A stretch of 64,000 nucleotides of DNA from Pseudomonas parasichuanensis (GTDB lineage Bacteria > Pseudomonadota > Gammaproteobacteria > Pseudomonadales > Pseudomonadaceae): assembly GCF_021601385.1 (NCBI RefSeq), contig NZ_BQHO01000013.1, positions 62,001 to 126,000 of the forward strand. Reading direction: 5' to 3'. Numbering within the stretch: the stretch's first letter is position 1; every line of letters begins with the position of its first letter. The notes beneath the pieces are model-generated. The model had not been told where the DNA came from, did no database searches, and worked only from the letters and a program-made list of their open reading frames with translations. The position numbers and the translations under genes are program-made. Positions 52,976-62,763 of the stretch are shown piece by piece.

Positions 52976-55669
52976 ATGAAAAGCCAACCCGATGCCACCA
53001 GCCGTGTGGTGGCCGAGGTCGTCACGCAGCTACCCGTGCCCTCGCGGCTCGGCATGCTGCGTTTCGAACGGCTGAACGAGGCCAGCTGGGCCATGCTCTA
53101 CGTCGACCCCGCCTGCGAGCGGCAATTCGGCCTGGCCGCCGCCGAACTCTGCGCCCTGGTCGGCTCGCCCTACGCCAGCCTCATGGAGCCGGAGGCACGC
53201 TACAAGCTGCACGACGAGATCCAACTGCAACTGGCCCAGCGTGGCCACTACCGCGTGCGCTACTCCCTGCATGCCGGCCCCACGCCGCTGCGCCTGCTGG
53301 AAGTGGGCGAAAGCTACAAGCAGCACAACCGCCAGCTGCTGCGCGGCTACCTGACGGTGCTGGACGACCAGCAGGACGATATCGGCGACCTCGACGCAAA
53401 CGATCTCGAGTCGCGCAACAATCGCCTGCAACTGGCCCTGCAGCTCAACCAGCGTGCCCAGCAGGAGCAGCTCGAACACCTCGACCGGGTGCGCGCCCAG
53501 CAAGACCTGATCCTGCGCCTGGCCCGCCAGCGCTACAGCATCGGCAACTCGCTACTGGAAGCCGCCGAGCTGATCACCCAAAGCGCCTGCGAGATCTACA
53601 AGGTCGACTGCGCCAGCATCTGGTACCTGCACGAGCAGCGCCTGGAGCCGATCAGCGCCTGGTACCACCACGAGCAACTGCACCGCCTGCCCGAGCCGAT
53701 CGACGCCAGCCGCTTCCCCGACTACCTCGAAGCCCTGCACGCCAGCCGCGCCATCGACGCCCACAACGCCAGCCACGACCCGCGCACCCGCGAAATGGCC
53801 GAGCTGCTCTACCCCACCGACGACAACGCCATGCTCGATGCCAGTATCCGCATCGACGGCCAGGTGGTGGGCGTGCTGTGCCTGGAACAGACCGGCCGGC
53901 CACGGGCCTGGCAGTCGGACGAAATCGCCTTTGCCGGCGAGCTGGCCGACCAGTTCGCGCAAGTGATCAACAACCACAACCGGCGCACCGCCGCCAACGC
54001 CCTGCACCTGTTCCAACGCGCCGTGGAACAGAGCGCCAGCGCCTTCCTGCTGGTCAACCGCGACGGCGTGGTGGAGTACGTGAACCCCAGCTTCACCGCC
54101 ATCACCCAGTACAGCACCGAAGAGGTCCAGGGCCACCACCTGGCCGAGCTGCCAGCGTTGGAAAACCTGAGCGAGCTGCTGTTCGACTCACCGTCGAGCC
54201 TGGCCATGGGCAACAGCTGGCAAGGCGAGTTCAAGAGCCGGCGCAAGAACCTCGAACCCTACTGGGGCCAGCTGTCGATCTCCAAGGTGTACGGCGACAA
54301 CCGCGAGCTGACGCACTACATCGGCATCTACGAAGACGTCACCCAGACCAAGCTGGCGCAACAACGCATCGAGCGCCTGGCCTACACCGACAACCTGACC
54401 AACCTGGGCAACCGCCCGGCGTTCATCCGCAACCTCGACGAGCGTTTCGCCCGCGACAGCAGCAGCCCCATCAGCCTGCTGCTGGTGGACATCGACAACT
54501 TCAAGCGGATCAACGACAGCCTCGGCCACCAGACCGGCGACAAGCTGCTGATCAGCCTGGCCCGGCGCCTGCGCAACAGCCTGAGCAGCGGCGGCAGCCT
54601 GGCGCGCTTCGCCAGCAACGAGTTCGCCGTGCTGCTCGACGACACCACCCTCGAGGATGGCCATGGCGTGGCCCACCAGTTGCTGCGCACCCTCGACAAA
54701 CCGATGTTCGTCGACAACCAGCTGATCAACGTCACCGCCTCGGTGGGCCTGGCCTGCGCGCCCCTGCACGGCAGCGACCCGGCCACCCTGATGAAAAACG
54801 CAGGCCTCGCCCTGCACAAGGCCAAGGCCAACGGCAAGCACCAGGTGCAGGTGTTCACCGAAGTGCTCAATGCCGAGGCCAGCTACAAGCTGTTCGTCGA
54901 AAACAACCTGCGCCGGGCACTGACCCAGAACGAGCTGGAAGTGTTCTACCAGCCCAAGCTGTGCCTGCGCAGCGGTCGCCTGCTGGGGCTGGAGGCACTG
55001 CTGCGCTGGAACCACCCCGAACGCGGGATGATCCGCCCCGACCAGTTCATCAGCGTGGCCGAAGAGACCGGCCTGATCATCCCCATCGGCAAGTGGGTGG
55101 TGCGCCAGGCCTGCCGCATGAGCCTGGAACTGCGCGAGGCCGGCATGGGCAACCTGCACGTGGCCATCAACCTGTCGCCCAAGCAGTTCTCCGACCCGGA
55201 GCTGGTGAACTCGATCGGCAGCATCCTCAAGGAGGAAGCGTTGCCGCCACACCTGCTGGAGCTGGAGCTGACCGAAGGCCTGCTGCTCGAAGCCAGCGAA
55301 GACACCCACCGCCAGCTCGACGAGCTCAAGGCCCTGGGCCTGACCCTCGCCATGGACGACTTCGGCACCGGCTACTCGTCGCTGAGCTACCTGAAGAAGT
55401 TCCCGATCGACATCATCAAGATCGACCGCAGCTTCATCAACGAGATCCCCGACAACCAGGACGACATGGAGATCACCTCGGCGGTGGTGGCCATGGCCCA
55501 CAACCTCAAGCTCAAGGTGGTCGCCGAGGGTATCGAAACGCCGGAGCAGCTGGCGTTCCTGCGCCGGCACCGCTGCGACGTGGGCCAGGGCTACCTGTTC
55601 GATCGGCCGATCCCCGGGCGCGAGCTGACCGAAAAGCTCAAGCGCTATCCGCGTGGGCCGCTGGCCTGA
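52976..55669 (+). CDS. dipA: DipA-type c-di-GMP phosphodiesterase (GAF-PAS-degenerate GGDEF-EAL)
   Basis: 897 residues from the ATG at 52976 ([12 protein letters not shown]); the frame is open to 52913 but the extra residues look unrelated. Domain order: an N-terminal sensory region, a coiled stretch (about 150-185), GAF (about 190-340), PAS (about 350-470), a GGDEF domain with ASNEF (546-550) in place of GGDEF, and an EAL domain (E673-A674-L675, [18 protein letters not shown]). The cyclase loop is dead, but EAL residues are kept, so it should degrade c-di-GMP. The position after aceEF and before msrA matches P. aeruginosa PA5017 (dipA), a dispersion regulator. Confidence 0.92.
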   Translation: MKSQPDATSRVVAEVVTQLPVPSRLGMLRFERLNEASWAMLYVDPACERQFGLAAAELCALVGSPYASLMEPEARYKLHDEIQLQLAQRGHYRVRYSLHAGPTPLRLLEVGESYKQHNRQLLRGYLTVLDDQQDDIGDLDANDLESRNNRLQLALQLNQRAQQEQLEHLDRVRAQQDLILRLARQRYSIGNSLLEAAELITQSACEIYKVDCASIWYLHEQRLEPISAWYHHEQLHRLPEPIDASRFPDYLEALHASRAIDAHNASHDPRTREMAELLYPTDDNAMLDASIRIDGQVVGVLCLEQTGRPRAWQSDEIAFAGELADQFAQVINNHNRRTAANALHLFQRAVEQSASAFLLVNRDGVVEYVNPSFTAITQYSTEEVQGHHLAELPALENLSELLFDSPSSLAMGNSWQGEFKSRRKNLEPYWGQLSISKVYGDNRELTHYIGIYEDVTQTKLAQQRIERLAYTDNLTNLGNRPAFIRNLDERFARDSSSPISLLLVDIDNFKRINDSLGHQTGDKLLISLARRLRNSLSSGGSLARFASNEFAVLLDDTTLEDGHGVAHQLLRTLDKPMFVDNQLINVTASVGLACAPLHGSDPATLMKNAGLALHKAKANGKHQVQVFTEVLNAEASYKLFVENNLRRALTQNELEVFYQPKLCLRSGRLLGLEALLRWNHPERGMIRPDQFISVAEETGLIIPIGKWVVRQACRMSLELREAGMGNLHVAINLSPKQFSDPELVNSIGSILKEEALPPHLLELELTEGLLLEASEDTHRQLDELKALGLTLAMDDFGTGYSSLSYLKKFPIDIIKIDRSFINEIPDNQDDMEITSAVVAMAHNLKLKVVAEGIETPEQLAFLRRHRCDVGQGYLFDRPIPGRELTEKLKRYPRGPLA

Positions 55670-55705
55670 CAGCGGCGCCAACCTCGGGCACTATAGAAAC
55701 CATTC

Positions 55706-55783
55706 GGGCCCCATCGCCGGCAAGCCGGCTCCCACAGGGTTCAGCTCAATACCTGTGGGAGCCGGCTTGCCGGCGATAGGGCC
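55706..55783. repeat. REP inverted pair between dipA and msrA
   Basis: GGGCCCCATCGCCGGCAAGC (from 55706) and GCCGGCTTGCCGGCGATAGG (to 55783) are near-perfect inverted arms with a 13-base loop. Confidence 0.9.
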
Positions 55784-55820
55784 AGCACCTATCCCACTGA
55801 AAAAACACAGAGGAACGGCC

Positions 55821-56489
55821 ATGGTCCTGCGTTCGGAAATCCTGGTGAACAAAAACGTCCTGCCCACCGCGGAACAGGCCCTGCCTGGCCGCGAAACCCC
55901 GATGACCCTGCCCGAGTTCCACTACGTGTTCGAAGGCACCCCGCTGCTCGGCCCGTTCTTCGAAGGTGCCATCGACTTCGCCATCTTCGGCCTGGGCTGC
56001 TTCTGGGGCGCGGAGCGGCGCTTCTGGCAGCGCGAAGGCGTGGTCAGCACCGTGGTCGGCTATGCCGGCGGCTTCACCCCCAACCCCACCTACGAAGAAG
56101 TCTGCTCGGGCCTGACCGGCCACACCGAAGTGGTGCTGGTAGTGTTCGACAAGGACAAGGTCAGCTACCGCGAACTGCTGGCGATGTTCTGGGAGCTGCA
56201 CAACCCCACCCAGGGCATGCGCCAGGGCAACGACATCGGCACCCAGTACCGCTCGGCCATCTACTGCACCTCGCCGCAGCAACTGGAAGAAGCCAAGGCC
56301 AGCCGTGATGCGTTCCAGGCCGAACTGGGCAAGGCCGGCTTCGGCGAGATCACCACCGAGATCGACCAGGCACCGACCGTGTATTTCGCCGAGGCCTACC
56401 ACCAGCAGTACCTGGCCAAGAACCCCGACGGCTATTGCGGCATCGGCGGCCTGGGCGTGTGCCTGCCACCCAGCCTGCAAGGTAACTGA
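55821..56489 (+). CDS. msrA: MsrA, peptide methionine-(S)-sulfoxide reductase
   Basis: 222 residues; the ATG at 55821 has GAGGAAC upstream, and the frame is open further up into a REP. The enzyme reduces methionine-S-sulfoxide in proteins. The catalytic cysteine is C60 in [10 protein letters not shown]; resolving cysteines lie near the C terminus ([14 protein letters not shown]). It is followed 3 bases later by a GST gene, so the two may form an oxidative-stress unit. Confidence 0.95.
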   Translation: MVLRSEILVNKNVLPTAEQALPGRETPMTLPEFHYVFEGTPLLGPFFEGAIDFAIFGLGCFWGAERRFWQREGVVSTVVGYAGGFTPNPTYEEVCSGLTGHTEVVLVVFDKDKVSYRELLAMFWELHNPTQGMRQGNDIGTQYRSAIYCTSPQQLEEAKASRDAFQAELGKAGFGEITTEIDQAPTVYFAEAYHQQYLAKNPDGYCGIGGLGVCLPPSLQGN

Positions 56490-56492
56490 GCC

Positions 56493-57107
56493 ATGATCCT
56501 GTTCCATTCACCGCTGTCGCCGTTCGTGCGCAAGGTCATGGTGGTGCTGCACGAGACCGGGCAACTGGGCGACGTCACCCTGCAAGGCGTGAACATCAGC
56601 CCGGTGAGTGGTGACGAGCAGCTCAACCAGGGCAACCCGATCGGCAAGATCCCGGCCCTGCGCCTGGACGACGGCAGTGTGCTGCATGACAGCCGGGTGA
56701 TCTGCGAGTACCTCGACAGCCGCCACGTCGGCAACCCGCTGCTGCCCCGCGAAGGCTCGGCACGCTGGCGCCGGCTGACCCTGGTCTCCCAGGCCGACGC
56801 CATCATGGATGCCGCCGTGGCCACGCGCTACGAAACCTTCCTGCGCCCGGCAGACAAACAGTGGGACGGTTGGGTCGAGGCACAGACCGGGAAGATCCGC
56901 CGCAGCCTGGCCAACCTGGAGCAGGAGCACCTGGCGGAGCTGGCCTCGGGGTTCGACCTGGCGGCGATTGGCGTGGCCTGTGCGCTGGGGTATCTGGACC
57001 TGCGCCAGCCTGAGTTCGGCTGGCGTGAGCAGCAGCCAGGGCTGGCGGCGTGGTATGCCGAGGTGAGCCAACGGCCATCAATGCAGGCGACCTTACCGCA
57101 AGCCTGA
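56493..57107 (+). CDS. Glutathione S-transferase family protein
   Basis: 204 residues: N-terminal thioredoxin-like domain with SPLSPFVRKVMVVLHE (the Ser near position 9 is the likely catalytic contact), then GKIPALRLDDGSVLHDSRVI for glutathione binding, and a C-terminal helical domain. It begins 3 bases after msrA with which it is probably co-transcribed. The substrate cannot be named. Confidence 0.88.
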   Translation: MILFHSPLSPFVRKVMVVLHETGQLGDVTLQGVNISPVSGDEQLNQGNPIGKIPALRLDDGSVLHDSRVICEYLDSRHVGNPLLPREGSARWRRLTLVSQADAIMDAAVATRYETFLRPADKQWDGWVEAQTGKIRRSLANLEQEHLAELASGFDLAAIGVACALGYLDLRQPEFGWREQQPGLAAWYAEVSQRPSMQATLPQA

Positions 57108-57115
57108 AGGGCCTC

Positions 57116-57179
57116 TTCGCGGGTAAACCCGCTCCCACAGGTATGTCGCTATGCCTGTGGGAGCGGGTTTACCCGCGAA
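57116..57179. repeat. REP inverted pair with perfect 26-base arms
   Basis: TTCGCGGGTAAACCCGCTCC (57116-57141 arm) and its exact inverse (57154-57179) lie between the convergent GST and creD genes. Confidence 0.92.
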
Positions 57180-57254
57180 TGCTTTAACCCGGTATCACAG
57201 GGAACAACTGTCCGATCTTCCAGGCCAACCACCGCCCGATCTCTCTATCCTCCC

Positions 57255-58583
57255 TCATCCCAACCTCCCCACCCGCGACCAGTCCAGCCGACGGGTCAGC
57301 ACCATGAACACCCCCAGCAGCCCGAAGCACAGCAGCGACCCCATCAGCAGTGCGTAGTCCTCTGCACTGAGCAGCCCATAGAGCATCGCGTACAGCGCCG
57401 CCAGCCCCGCCGCAAAGCCCACCCCGCGCCCCAGGCTGCGCAGTACATGCGCCAGGTAGAAGCCGATCAGCAGCACGCACCCCGACGCCGACAGCCCATA
57501 GGCCAGGCCAAACCCCAGGTGCTCCGACAGCGACAGCAGCAACAGGTAGAAGAACGCCAGGGCCACGCCCACCAGGATGTACTGCACCGGGTGCACGCTG
57601 AGGTTCTTCAGCACCTCGAACAGGAAGAAGCCGGCAAAGGTCAGGGCAATGAACAGCAGCGCATATTTGATTGCCCGCTCGCTCTTGAGGTACTGGTCCA
57701 CCGGGTCGACAAAGCTGACGCCAAAGGCGCGTTCGTTGAAGTCGCCGCACTTCTGCGCCGTGGCGCACAGGCGCAGTACCTCCTCCATGTTGGTGGCGAA
57801 GAACGAGGTCTGCCAGTGGGCGCTGAAGCCCTTGTCGTCAATGGCGCGGCGGCTGGGCAGGTAGCTGCCGACGAAGCTTGGGTGCGGCCAGTTGGCGCGC
57901 ATGTCCACCGTGCTGCTGCGGCCCACCGGCAGCACCGCCAGCTGGCCGGTGCCCAGCAGGGCCAGGTCGAAGGCGTAGTTGAATTCACGGGCCTGCTGGT
58001 CCGCCAGCTGCGGCAAGGCCACATGCACGCCGCCGGGCAGCCAGTCGACCCCACTGCCGGCCTCGAAGGGCAGGCGCTGGTCGTCCAGGGTCAGCTCCAG
58101 GCTGTTCTCGATGCCGCGAATATCGCTGATGCCGACCATCAGGAAGGGTTTGTCGAAGCGGTAGTCGTCGTAGTCCTTGTCGATGCCCCAGCGCTCGGGC
58201 AGCTTGAAACGGCCGCTGATCTGGCTCTTGGCGTGGAACAGGCGCGCCTGGTAGATGCCGCGGGCGCGCAGCTCGGTTTCGACGCCCACGTCCATCGCGA
58301 AGGTTTCCGGCAGGAAGTACAGGTGGCCCTGCACCGTGCTGGTTTCCTGCACGCTCTTGCCGTCCTTGTCGATCCAGCGCCGTTCGTACTTGCGATACGG
58401 CACCACCAGCAGCGGGCCGCTGACGATCTGGTCGAAGCTTGAGCTGGCGGCGATTTCGCCCAGCACGTTGTTGCGCAGCTGTTGGCGCTCGTCGATCAGG
58501 CCACCGATCATCAGCAGCGGGATCAGCAGCAGCAGCATCAGCACGGCGATCAGGCCGAGCTTGAAACCTAGGGTCTTGTTCAT
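57255..58583 (-). CDS. creD: CreD, inner-membrane protein of the CreBC regulon
   Basis: 442 residues from the ATG at 58583 (MNKTLGFKLGLIAVLMLLLL). One N-terminal helix is followed by a large periplasmic region (about 35-280) and a cluster of five or six C-terminal helices. CreD is induced by CreBC and affects envelope integrity and beta-lactam response in Pseudomonas. It follows creC after a 172-base gap that contains a terminator-like hairpin. Confidence 0.92.
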   Translation of the reverse strand: MNKTLGFKLGLIAVLMLLLLIPLLMIGGLIDERQQLRNNVLGEIAASSSFDQIVSGPLLVVPYRKYERRWIDKDGKSVQETSTVQGHLYFLPETFAMDVGVETELRARGIYQARLFHAKSQISGRFKLPERWGIDKDYDDYRFDKPFLMVGISDIRGIENSLELTLDDQRLPFEAGSGVDWLPGGVHVALPQLADQQAREFNYAFDLALLGTGQLAVLPVGRSSTVDMRANWPHPSFVGSYLPSRRAIDDKGFSAHWQTSFFATNMEEVLRLCATAQKCGDFNERAFGVSFVDPVDQYLKSERAIKYALLFIALTFAGFFLFEVLKNLSVHPVQYILVGVALAFFYLLLLSLSEHLGFGLAYGLSASGCVLLIGFYLAHVLRSLGRGVGFAAGLAALYAMLYGLLSAEDYALLMGSLLCFGLLGVFMVLTRRLDWSRVGRLG

Positions 58584-58705
58584 GGGGTAGGGCTCCGTGT
58601 GCGATGGGGCCAGTGTCTGCCCGCTGCGTGGAGCCCTCAGGGAGGGAATGTGGAGATTGTGTGGAGATTGGGGCTGCTCTCCTACATCAGGCAATCCACA
58701 GTACC

Positions 58706-58749
58706 TGTGGGAGCCGGCTTGCCGGCGAAAAGGGGCGCGAAGCGCCCCC
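58706..58749. repeat. Single REP unit between creC and creD
   Basis: TGTGGGAGCCGGCTTGCCGG followed by CGAAAAGGGGCGCGAAGCGC is one unpaired REP unit. Its tail forms the hairpin listed separately as a terminator. Confidence 0.75.
58728..58748 (-). terminator. Hairpin between creC and creD
   Basis: On the minus strand GGGGCGC-TTC-GCGCCCC is followed by TTTT, 8 bases after the creC stop. It could cut creD expression relative to creBC unless read through. Confidence 0.7.
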
Positions 58750-58755
58750 GGCGAT

Positions 58756-60189
58756 TCAACCAACCCGCCGCGCCGGCAGCCACAACCGCACCCGCACCCC
58801 GCCCGGCACGTTGTCCACCGCCAGCGAACCGCCATGCAGCTGCATCACCTCGGCAACGAAGTTCAGCCCCAGCCCGGTGCTCTTGCGCCCGGTACCCGGC
58901 CTTGGCAGCGAATAGAACCGCTCGCTCACCCGCCCCAGCGCGTACTCGGGAATCGCCTGCCCCTGGTTGAACAGGCTCAGCGCCACCCGCTCGCCGTCAC
59001 GCTCCAGCTCGAACAGCAAGGCGCCGCCCGGCGGGGTGAAGTCCAGGGCGTTGTCCAGCAAGTTGGCCAGCGCCTGGCGCATCAGGAACGGGTCGCACCA
59101 CAGGCGCATCTCCACCGGCACCCGCTGGCGCACCTGCAAGCCCGCACTGTCGATGCGCGCCCCATGGGCCAGCAGCAGTTCATCCACCAGCGCCGCCAAT
59201 GCCACCTGTTGTTCGTCCTCCAGCGCCTGCATCTGCTCGACCCGGGCCAGGTTGAGCAGGCGCTCGATCATCTGCTGCAGCCGCTCGCTCTCGCGCTCGA
59301 TGTTGCCGGCGAAACGCGCCCGCTGTTCATCCGGCATGGCGCCCTGGAGCAGCTCCGAGGCACCACGGATCGCCGCCAGCGGGCTCTTGAGCTCATGGGT
59401 GAGGGTGTGCACGTAGCGCTCGACATAGGCTTTGCCTTCCAGCTGCGTACGCATGCGCTCCACTGCCGTGGCCAGCTGCAACAGCTCGCCGCCCTTGTAA
59501 TGCGGCAAGGCGGCGCGCTCGCCTTCGCTGACCGCCTGGGCATAGTGGGTGAGCCGGCGCAGCGAGCGGGTCAGCCACCACGACAGCGCCGCGCCCACCA
59601 ACAGGCCGAGCACGATCAAGCCTAGCCCGAGGGTCAGCAGGCGCTGTTCGGAGCGGTCTATGTAGGGTTGCAGCGAGCTGTTGGGCTTGGCCACCGTCAC
59701 CACGCCGATGATCTGCCCGTCATCGAGGATCGGCGCCGCCACATGCATCACCGAGGTGCTTTCGTCGTCCGGGTCGCTGCGGGTCGAGCGCGCGCCGTAC
59801 TGGCCGCGCAGGGTGAGGTAGACATCGTTCCAGCGCGAGTAGTCCTTGCCCAGGGCCTGGCCGCTGGAATCGAGCAACACGATGCCCTTGGCGTCGGTGA
59901 CGTAGATACGGTGGCTGACCTGGTTCTTCGCCAGCCCCCAGATCTGCGCGCTGGGGCGGCGCTCACCGTAGGATTGCAGCACCTGCGACAGGCGGCTCTG
60001 GTCCAGGGTGCCGCGCTTGACGTCGTCATGGAGGATTTCCGCCAGCAGGTTGGCGGTGTCCACCAGCGTCTCTTCGGAGGACTGGCGCACCACCGGGCGG
60101 ATCTGTTCGCGCACGGTGTTGAGCAAAAAGTAACCGGCCAGCCCGACGAACAGGAAGTACACCAGGAAGATGCGGATCCCCAGGCGCAT
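58756..60189 (-). CDS. creC: CreC, sensor histidine kinase
   Basis: 477 residues. Two membrane helices (about 7-25 and 185-205) flank a periplasmic sensor domain; a HAMP follows, then the HisKA site H265 (THELKSPLAAIRG), an N-box (LANLLDNALDF) and G-boxes (STGLGLNFVAEV). It phosphorylates CreB. The ATG at 60189 overlaps the creB stop by one base (TGATG). Confidence 0.94.
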   Translation of the reverse strand: MRLGIRIFLVYFLFVGLAGYFLLNTVREQIRPVVRQSSEETLVDTANLLAEILHDDVKRGTLDQSRLSQVLQSYGERRPSAQIWGLAKNQVSHRIYVTDAKGIVLLDSSGQALGKDYSRWNDVYLTLRGQYGARSTRSDPDDESTSVMHVAAPILDDGQIIGVVTVAKPNSSLQPYIDRSEQRLLTLGLGLIVLGLLVGAALSWWLTRSLRRLTHYAQAVSEGERAALPHYKGGELLQLATAVERMRTQLEGKAYVERYVHTLTHELKSPLAAIRGASELLQGAMPDEQRARFAGNIERESERLQQMIERLLNLARVEQMQALEDEQQVALAALVDELLLAHGARIDSAGLQVRQRVPVEMRLWCDPFLMRQALANLLDNALDFTPPGGALLFELERDGERVALSLFNQGQAIPEYALGRVSERFYSLPRPGTGRKSTGLGLNFVAEVMQLHGGSLAVDNVPGGVRVRLWLPARRVG

Positions 60190-60869
60190 CAGGCGTGCTC
60201 CGGGCTGTAGCTGTAGCCCAGGCCGCGGTGGGTCTGGATCGGCTCGGCGTCGGCGGCCACCTGGCGTAGCTTGGCGCGCAGGCTCTTGATATGGCTGTCG
60301 ATGGTGCGCTCGTAGCCCACGTCCGAGGCCACGCCCAGGCCGTCGAGCAACTGCTCGCGGCTGAACACCCGGCGCGGTTGTTCGAGCAGGCATTGCAGCA
60401 GGCGGAATTCGTGGCGGGTCAGCGCCAGCGCCTGGCTGCGGTAGACGATGCGCATGGCCAGGCTGTCGAGCTGGAACGGCGTGCTGTCGGCGGCCGGCGC
60501 GCTGCGTGGCGCCATGCGCTTGAGGATCGCCCGCACCCGGGCCGCCACTTCGCGCGGGCTGAAGGGCTTGACCACGTAGTCGTCGGCGCCGATTTCCAGG
60601 CCCAGCACGCGGTCGATCTCGGCATCGCGGGCGCTGAGGAACATCACTGGCACCTCGCTGAAACGGCGCAGTTGGCGGCAGGTTTCGAAGCCGCTGATGT
60701 CGGGCAGGCCGATGTCGAGGATCACCAGGTCCGCCGGGCGCAGGCGCTGCTGCTCGACCGCGGCGCTGCCCAGGGTCACCCATTCGGTGCTGTGGCCGTC
60801 AGCCTGCAGGGCGTAGACCAGGGTGTCGGCGATGGCGGATTCGTCTTCGACAATGAGGATGTGGGGCAT
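60189..60869 (-). CDS. creB: CreB, OmpR-family response regulator
   Basis: 226 residues from the ATG at 60869 (MPHILIVEDESAIADTL). Receiver domain with D52 (LVILDIGLPD) and K about 101 (VVKPFSPRE), then an OmpR-type winged helix (LTRHEFRLLQCLLEQ, TIDSHIKSLRAKL). It activates creD and related genes; the known cre tag TTCACnnnnnnTTCAC was not found upstream of creD on a visual check. It is coupled to creC by overlap. Confidence 0.94.
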   Translation of the reverse strand: MPHILIVEDESAIADTLVYALQADGHSTEWVTLGSAAVEQQRLRPADLVILDIGLPDISGFETCRQLRRFSEVPVMFLSARDAEIDRVLGLEIGADDYVVKPFSPREVAARVRAILKRMAPRSAPAADSTPFQLDSLAMRIVYRSQALALTRHEFRLLQCLLEQPRRVFSREQLLDGLGVASDVGYERTIDSHIKSLRAKLRQVAADAEPIQTHRGLGYSYSPEHA

Positions 60870-60872
60870 CTG

Positions 60873-60973
60873 AGCGGCAAGCCTCAAGCTGCAAGCGTCA
60901 AGTAAAAGCGGATCGCGGCACGTTACACCGATCTGCCGTGTCTTGCAGCTTGCCGCTTGAAGCTTGCAGCTGC
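60873..60973. repeat. AAGCTGCAAG-type inverted repeat upstream of creB
   Basis: GGCAAGCCTCAAGCTGCAAGC near 60876 pairs with CTTGCAGCTTGCCGCTTGAA near 60942-60965. It is the same family as the repeat at 33631-33718, distinct from the REP units. It separates creB from the retropepsin-like gene. Confidence 0.7.
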
Positions 60974-60977
60974 TGCA

Positions 60978-61478
60978 TCAGCAGCTCGGCTTGCCCGCCG
61001 TGAATTTCTCTGCCGGGTTTACCGCCGCCTTGAACTTCCTCAATGCCTTGGCGCCGATCAGCAGCGGGTAGTTGAAGTTGCTGCGATCCACCAGGTTCAC
61101 CTCCACGGTGCGCTTCACGTCACCCAGGCACAGCTCCAGGTCGACCACCGGGCGGCGGGACAGCTCGGGGGCGTCGCCCTCCTCGTCCTCGTCGGCGCGG
61201 TTCTTGATTTTGCTGATGCGCGAAACCTCATGCTCGTAGACCTTGCCATCGGCGTCCTTGGTCGCCAGGCGAAAGCGCACCCACTCCTGGCCGTCGCGGG
61301 TGAACAGCTCGATGTCCTTGGCCGACAGCGACGCGGTGTAGGCACCGGTGTCCATCTTGGCTTTCAGGGTTTCGCCGATCTCCGGCAGCTTGATGTTCTC
61401 GTAACGGCCGTAGAGCGTGGGCTCGGCGGCCATGACCGGCAGCGCCAACAGGGACAGCAGGGCAAGCAAGGGTTTCAC
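60978..61478 (-). CDS. Secreted retropepsin-like (RimB/Zn_protease family) protein
   Basis: 166 residues with a signal peptide (about 1-18, cleaved after VMA) and a single-domain aspartic-protease-like fold: MDTGAYTASLS (D43-T44-G45) is the catalytic-type loop. The family is annotated as putative ATP-dependent zinc protease, but the DTG motif argues for a retropepsin-like fold. Unlike RimB partners of RimK, it has a signal peptide, so it should act in the periplasm. The start is a GTG at 61478. The substrate is unknown. Confidence 0.82.
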   Translation of the reverse strand: MKPLLALLSLLALPVMAAEPTLYGRYENIKLPEIGETLKAKMDTGAYTASLSAKDIELFTRDGQEWVRFRLATKDADGKVYEHEVSRISKIKNRADEDEEGDAPELSRRPVVDLELCLGDVKRTVEVNLVDRSNFNYPLLIGAKALRKFKAAVNPAEKFTAGKPSC

Positions 61479-61660
61479 GGGGCAGGCTTCCTTGAGAGGG
61501 GTCAGTGCTTAGACTGCGCGGGCAGGATAGGTTCGTTGCCACAGGTTAAACAACACAATGTGAAACATTTGTGCCACTTAATGGACGTACGACGTTTGGC
61601 TAAGGCCCCCGGGCTGCTTATCATTGCCGCCCGTACCTTTCACACAACACGAGTTCCCTT

Positions 61661-62548
61661 ATGCGTCGCCTGCTGACCGGCATCCTCACCACCACCCTGC
61701 TGCTGCTCAACACCCTGGTGATGATCGGCCCGCTGCTGGCTTTCGCCCTGCTCAAGCTGGTGCTGCCCGGCCGCGGCCGCGACTATGCCTCGGCCGGGGT
61801 GATGTGGATGGCCGAAAGCTGGTCGGAAATCGACAAGGCCATCTTCGCCCTGTGCATCCCCACCCTGTGGGATGTGCGCGGCGTCGACACCCTGCGCCAG
61901 GACACCTCGTACCTGTGCATCAGCAACCACCAGACCTGGGTCGATATCCCCGCGCTGATCGAAAGCCTCAACCGCCGGGTGCCGTTCTTCAAGTTCTTCC
62001 TCAAGAAGGAGCTGATCTGGGTGCCGCTGCTGGGCCTGGCCTGGTGGGGGCTGGATTACCCGTTCATGAAGCGCTACAGCAAGGCCTTCCTCGACAAGCA
62101 CCCGGAACTCAAGGGCAAGGACCTGGAAATCACCAAGGCCGCCTGCGAGCTGTTCAAGCGCCAGCCGGTGACCGTGGTCAACTACCTCGAAGGCACCCGC
62201 TTCACCCCGGCCAAGCATGCCCAGCAACAGTCGCCCTACCGCCACCTGCTCAAGCCCAAGGCTGGCGGTGTGGCCTTCGTACTGGCGGCGCTGGGCGAGC
62301 AGTTGGATGCGTTGCTGGACGTGACCATCGTCTACCCGGGTAACAAGGCACCGGGGTTCTGGGACCTGCTCAACGGCAGCATCAGCCGGGTGATCATCGA
62401 CATTCGCGTGCGTGAGCTGGACCCGGCGCTGTGTGCGGGCGATTACGAGAATGATCCGGTGTTCCGCCAGACCGTGCAGGGCTGGGTGAACCAGCTGTGG
62501 GTGGAGAAGGACCAGCGGATCGAAGAGTTGCGGGCCGAGATGCGCTAA
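61661..62548 (+). CDS. PlsC-family acyltransferase (YihG-like)
   Basis: 295 residues with one or two N-terminal helices (about 8-33) and the acyltransferase motifs NHQTWVD (H90, D95) and NYLEGTRFTPAKH. It probably acylates lysophosphatidic acid or a related lysophospholipid at the inner membrane, like E. coli YihG. The ATG at 61661 follows an AT-poor leader. A REP pair follows the stop. Confidence 0.9.
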   Translation: MRRLLTGILTTTLLLLNTLVMIGPLLAFALLKLVLPGRGRDYASAGVMWMAESWSEIDKAIFALCIPTLWDVRGVDTLRQDTSYLCISNHQTWVDIPALIESLNRRVPFFKFFLKKELIWVPLLGLAWWGLDYPFMKRYSKAFLDKHPELKGKDLEITKAACELFKRQPVTVVNYLEGTRFTPAKHAQQQSPYRHLLKPKAGGVAFVLAALGEQLDALLDVTIVYPGNKAPGFWDLLNGSISRVIIDIRVRELDPALCAGDYENDPVFRQTVQGWVNQLWVEKDQRIEELRAEMR

Positions 62549-62557
62549 GCCTGCTCT

Positions 62558-62632
62558 GGCCTCTTCGCGGGCAAGCCCGCTCCCACAGGGTTGCCGCGCG
62601 CCCTGTGGGAGGGGTTTACCCGCGAAGAGGCC
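62558..62632. repeat. REP inverted pair after the acyltransferase gene
   Basis: GGCCTCTTCGCGGGCAAGCC (62558-62590 arm) and its inverse (62601-62632) with mismatches and one deleted base group (GGAGGGGT for GGAGCGGGT). It probably ends the acyltransferase mRNA. Confidence 0.88.
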
Positions 62633-62763
62633 GGAAAATCCACCGTAGATTCCCGATTAAAATCCATATTAATAATCGACATTAGCAACTCTTTGTTTGT
62701 CACCAGCCACCCTGGTGGATAAAAATCGATCAACCACAACTACAAAAAAGCCAGGATTGATCG

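Noticed and set aside
52774-55779. 1001-codon plus-strand frame overlapping dipA
   Set aside because: Arginine/proline-rich composition typical of an out-of-frame read of high-GC DNA; dipA has clear GAF, PAS and EAL domains.
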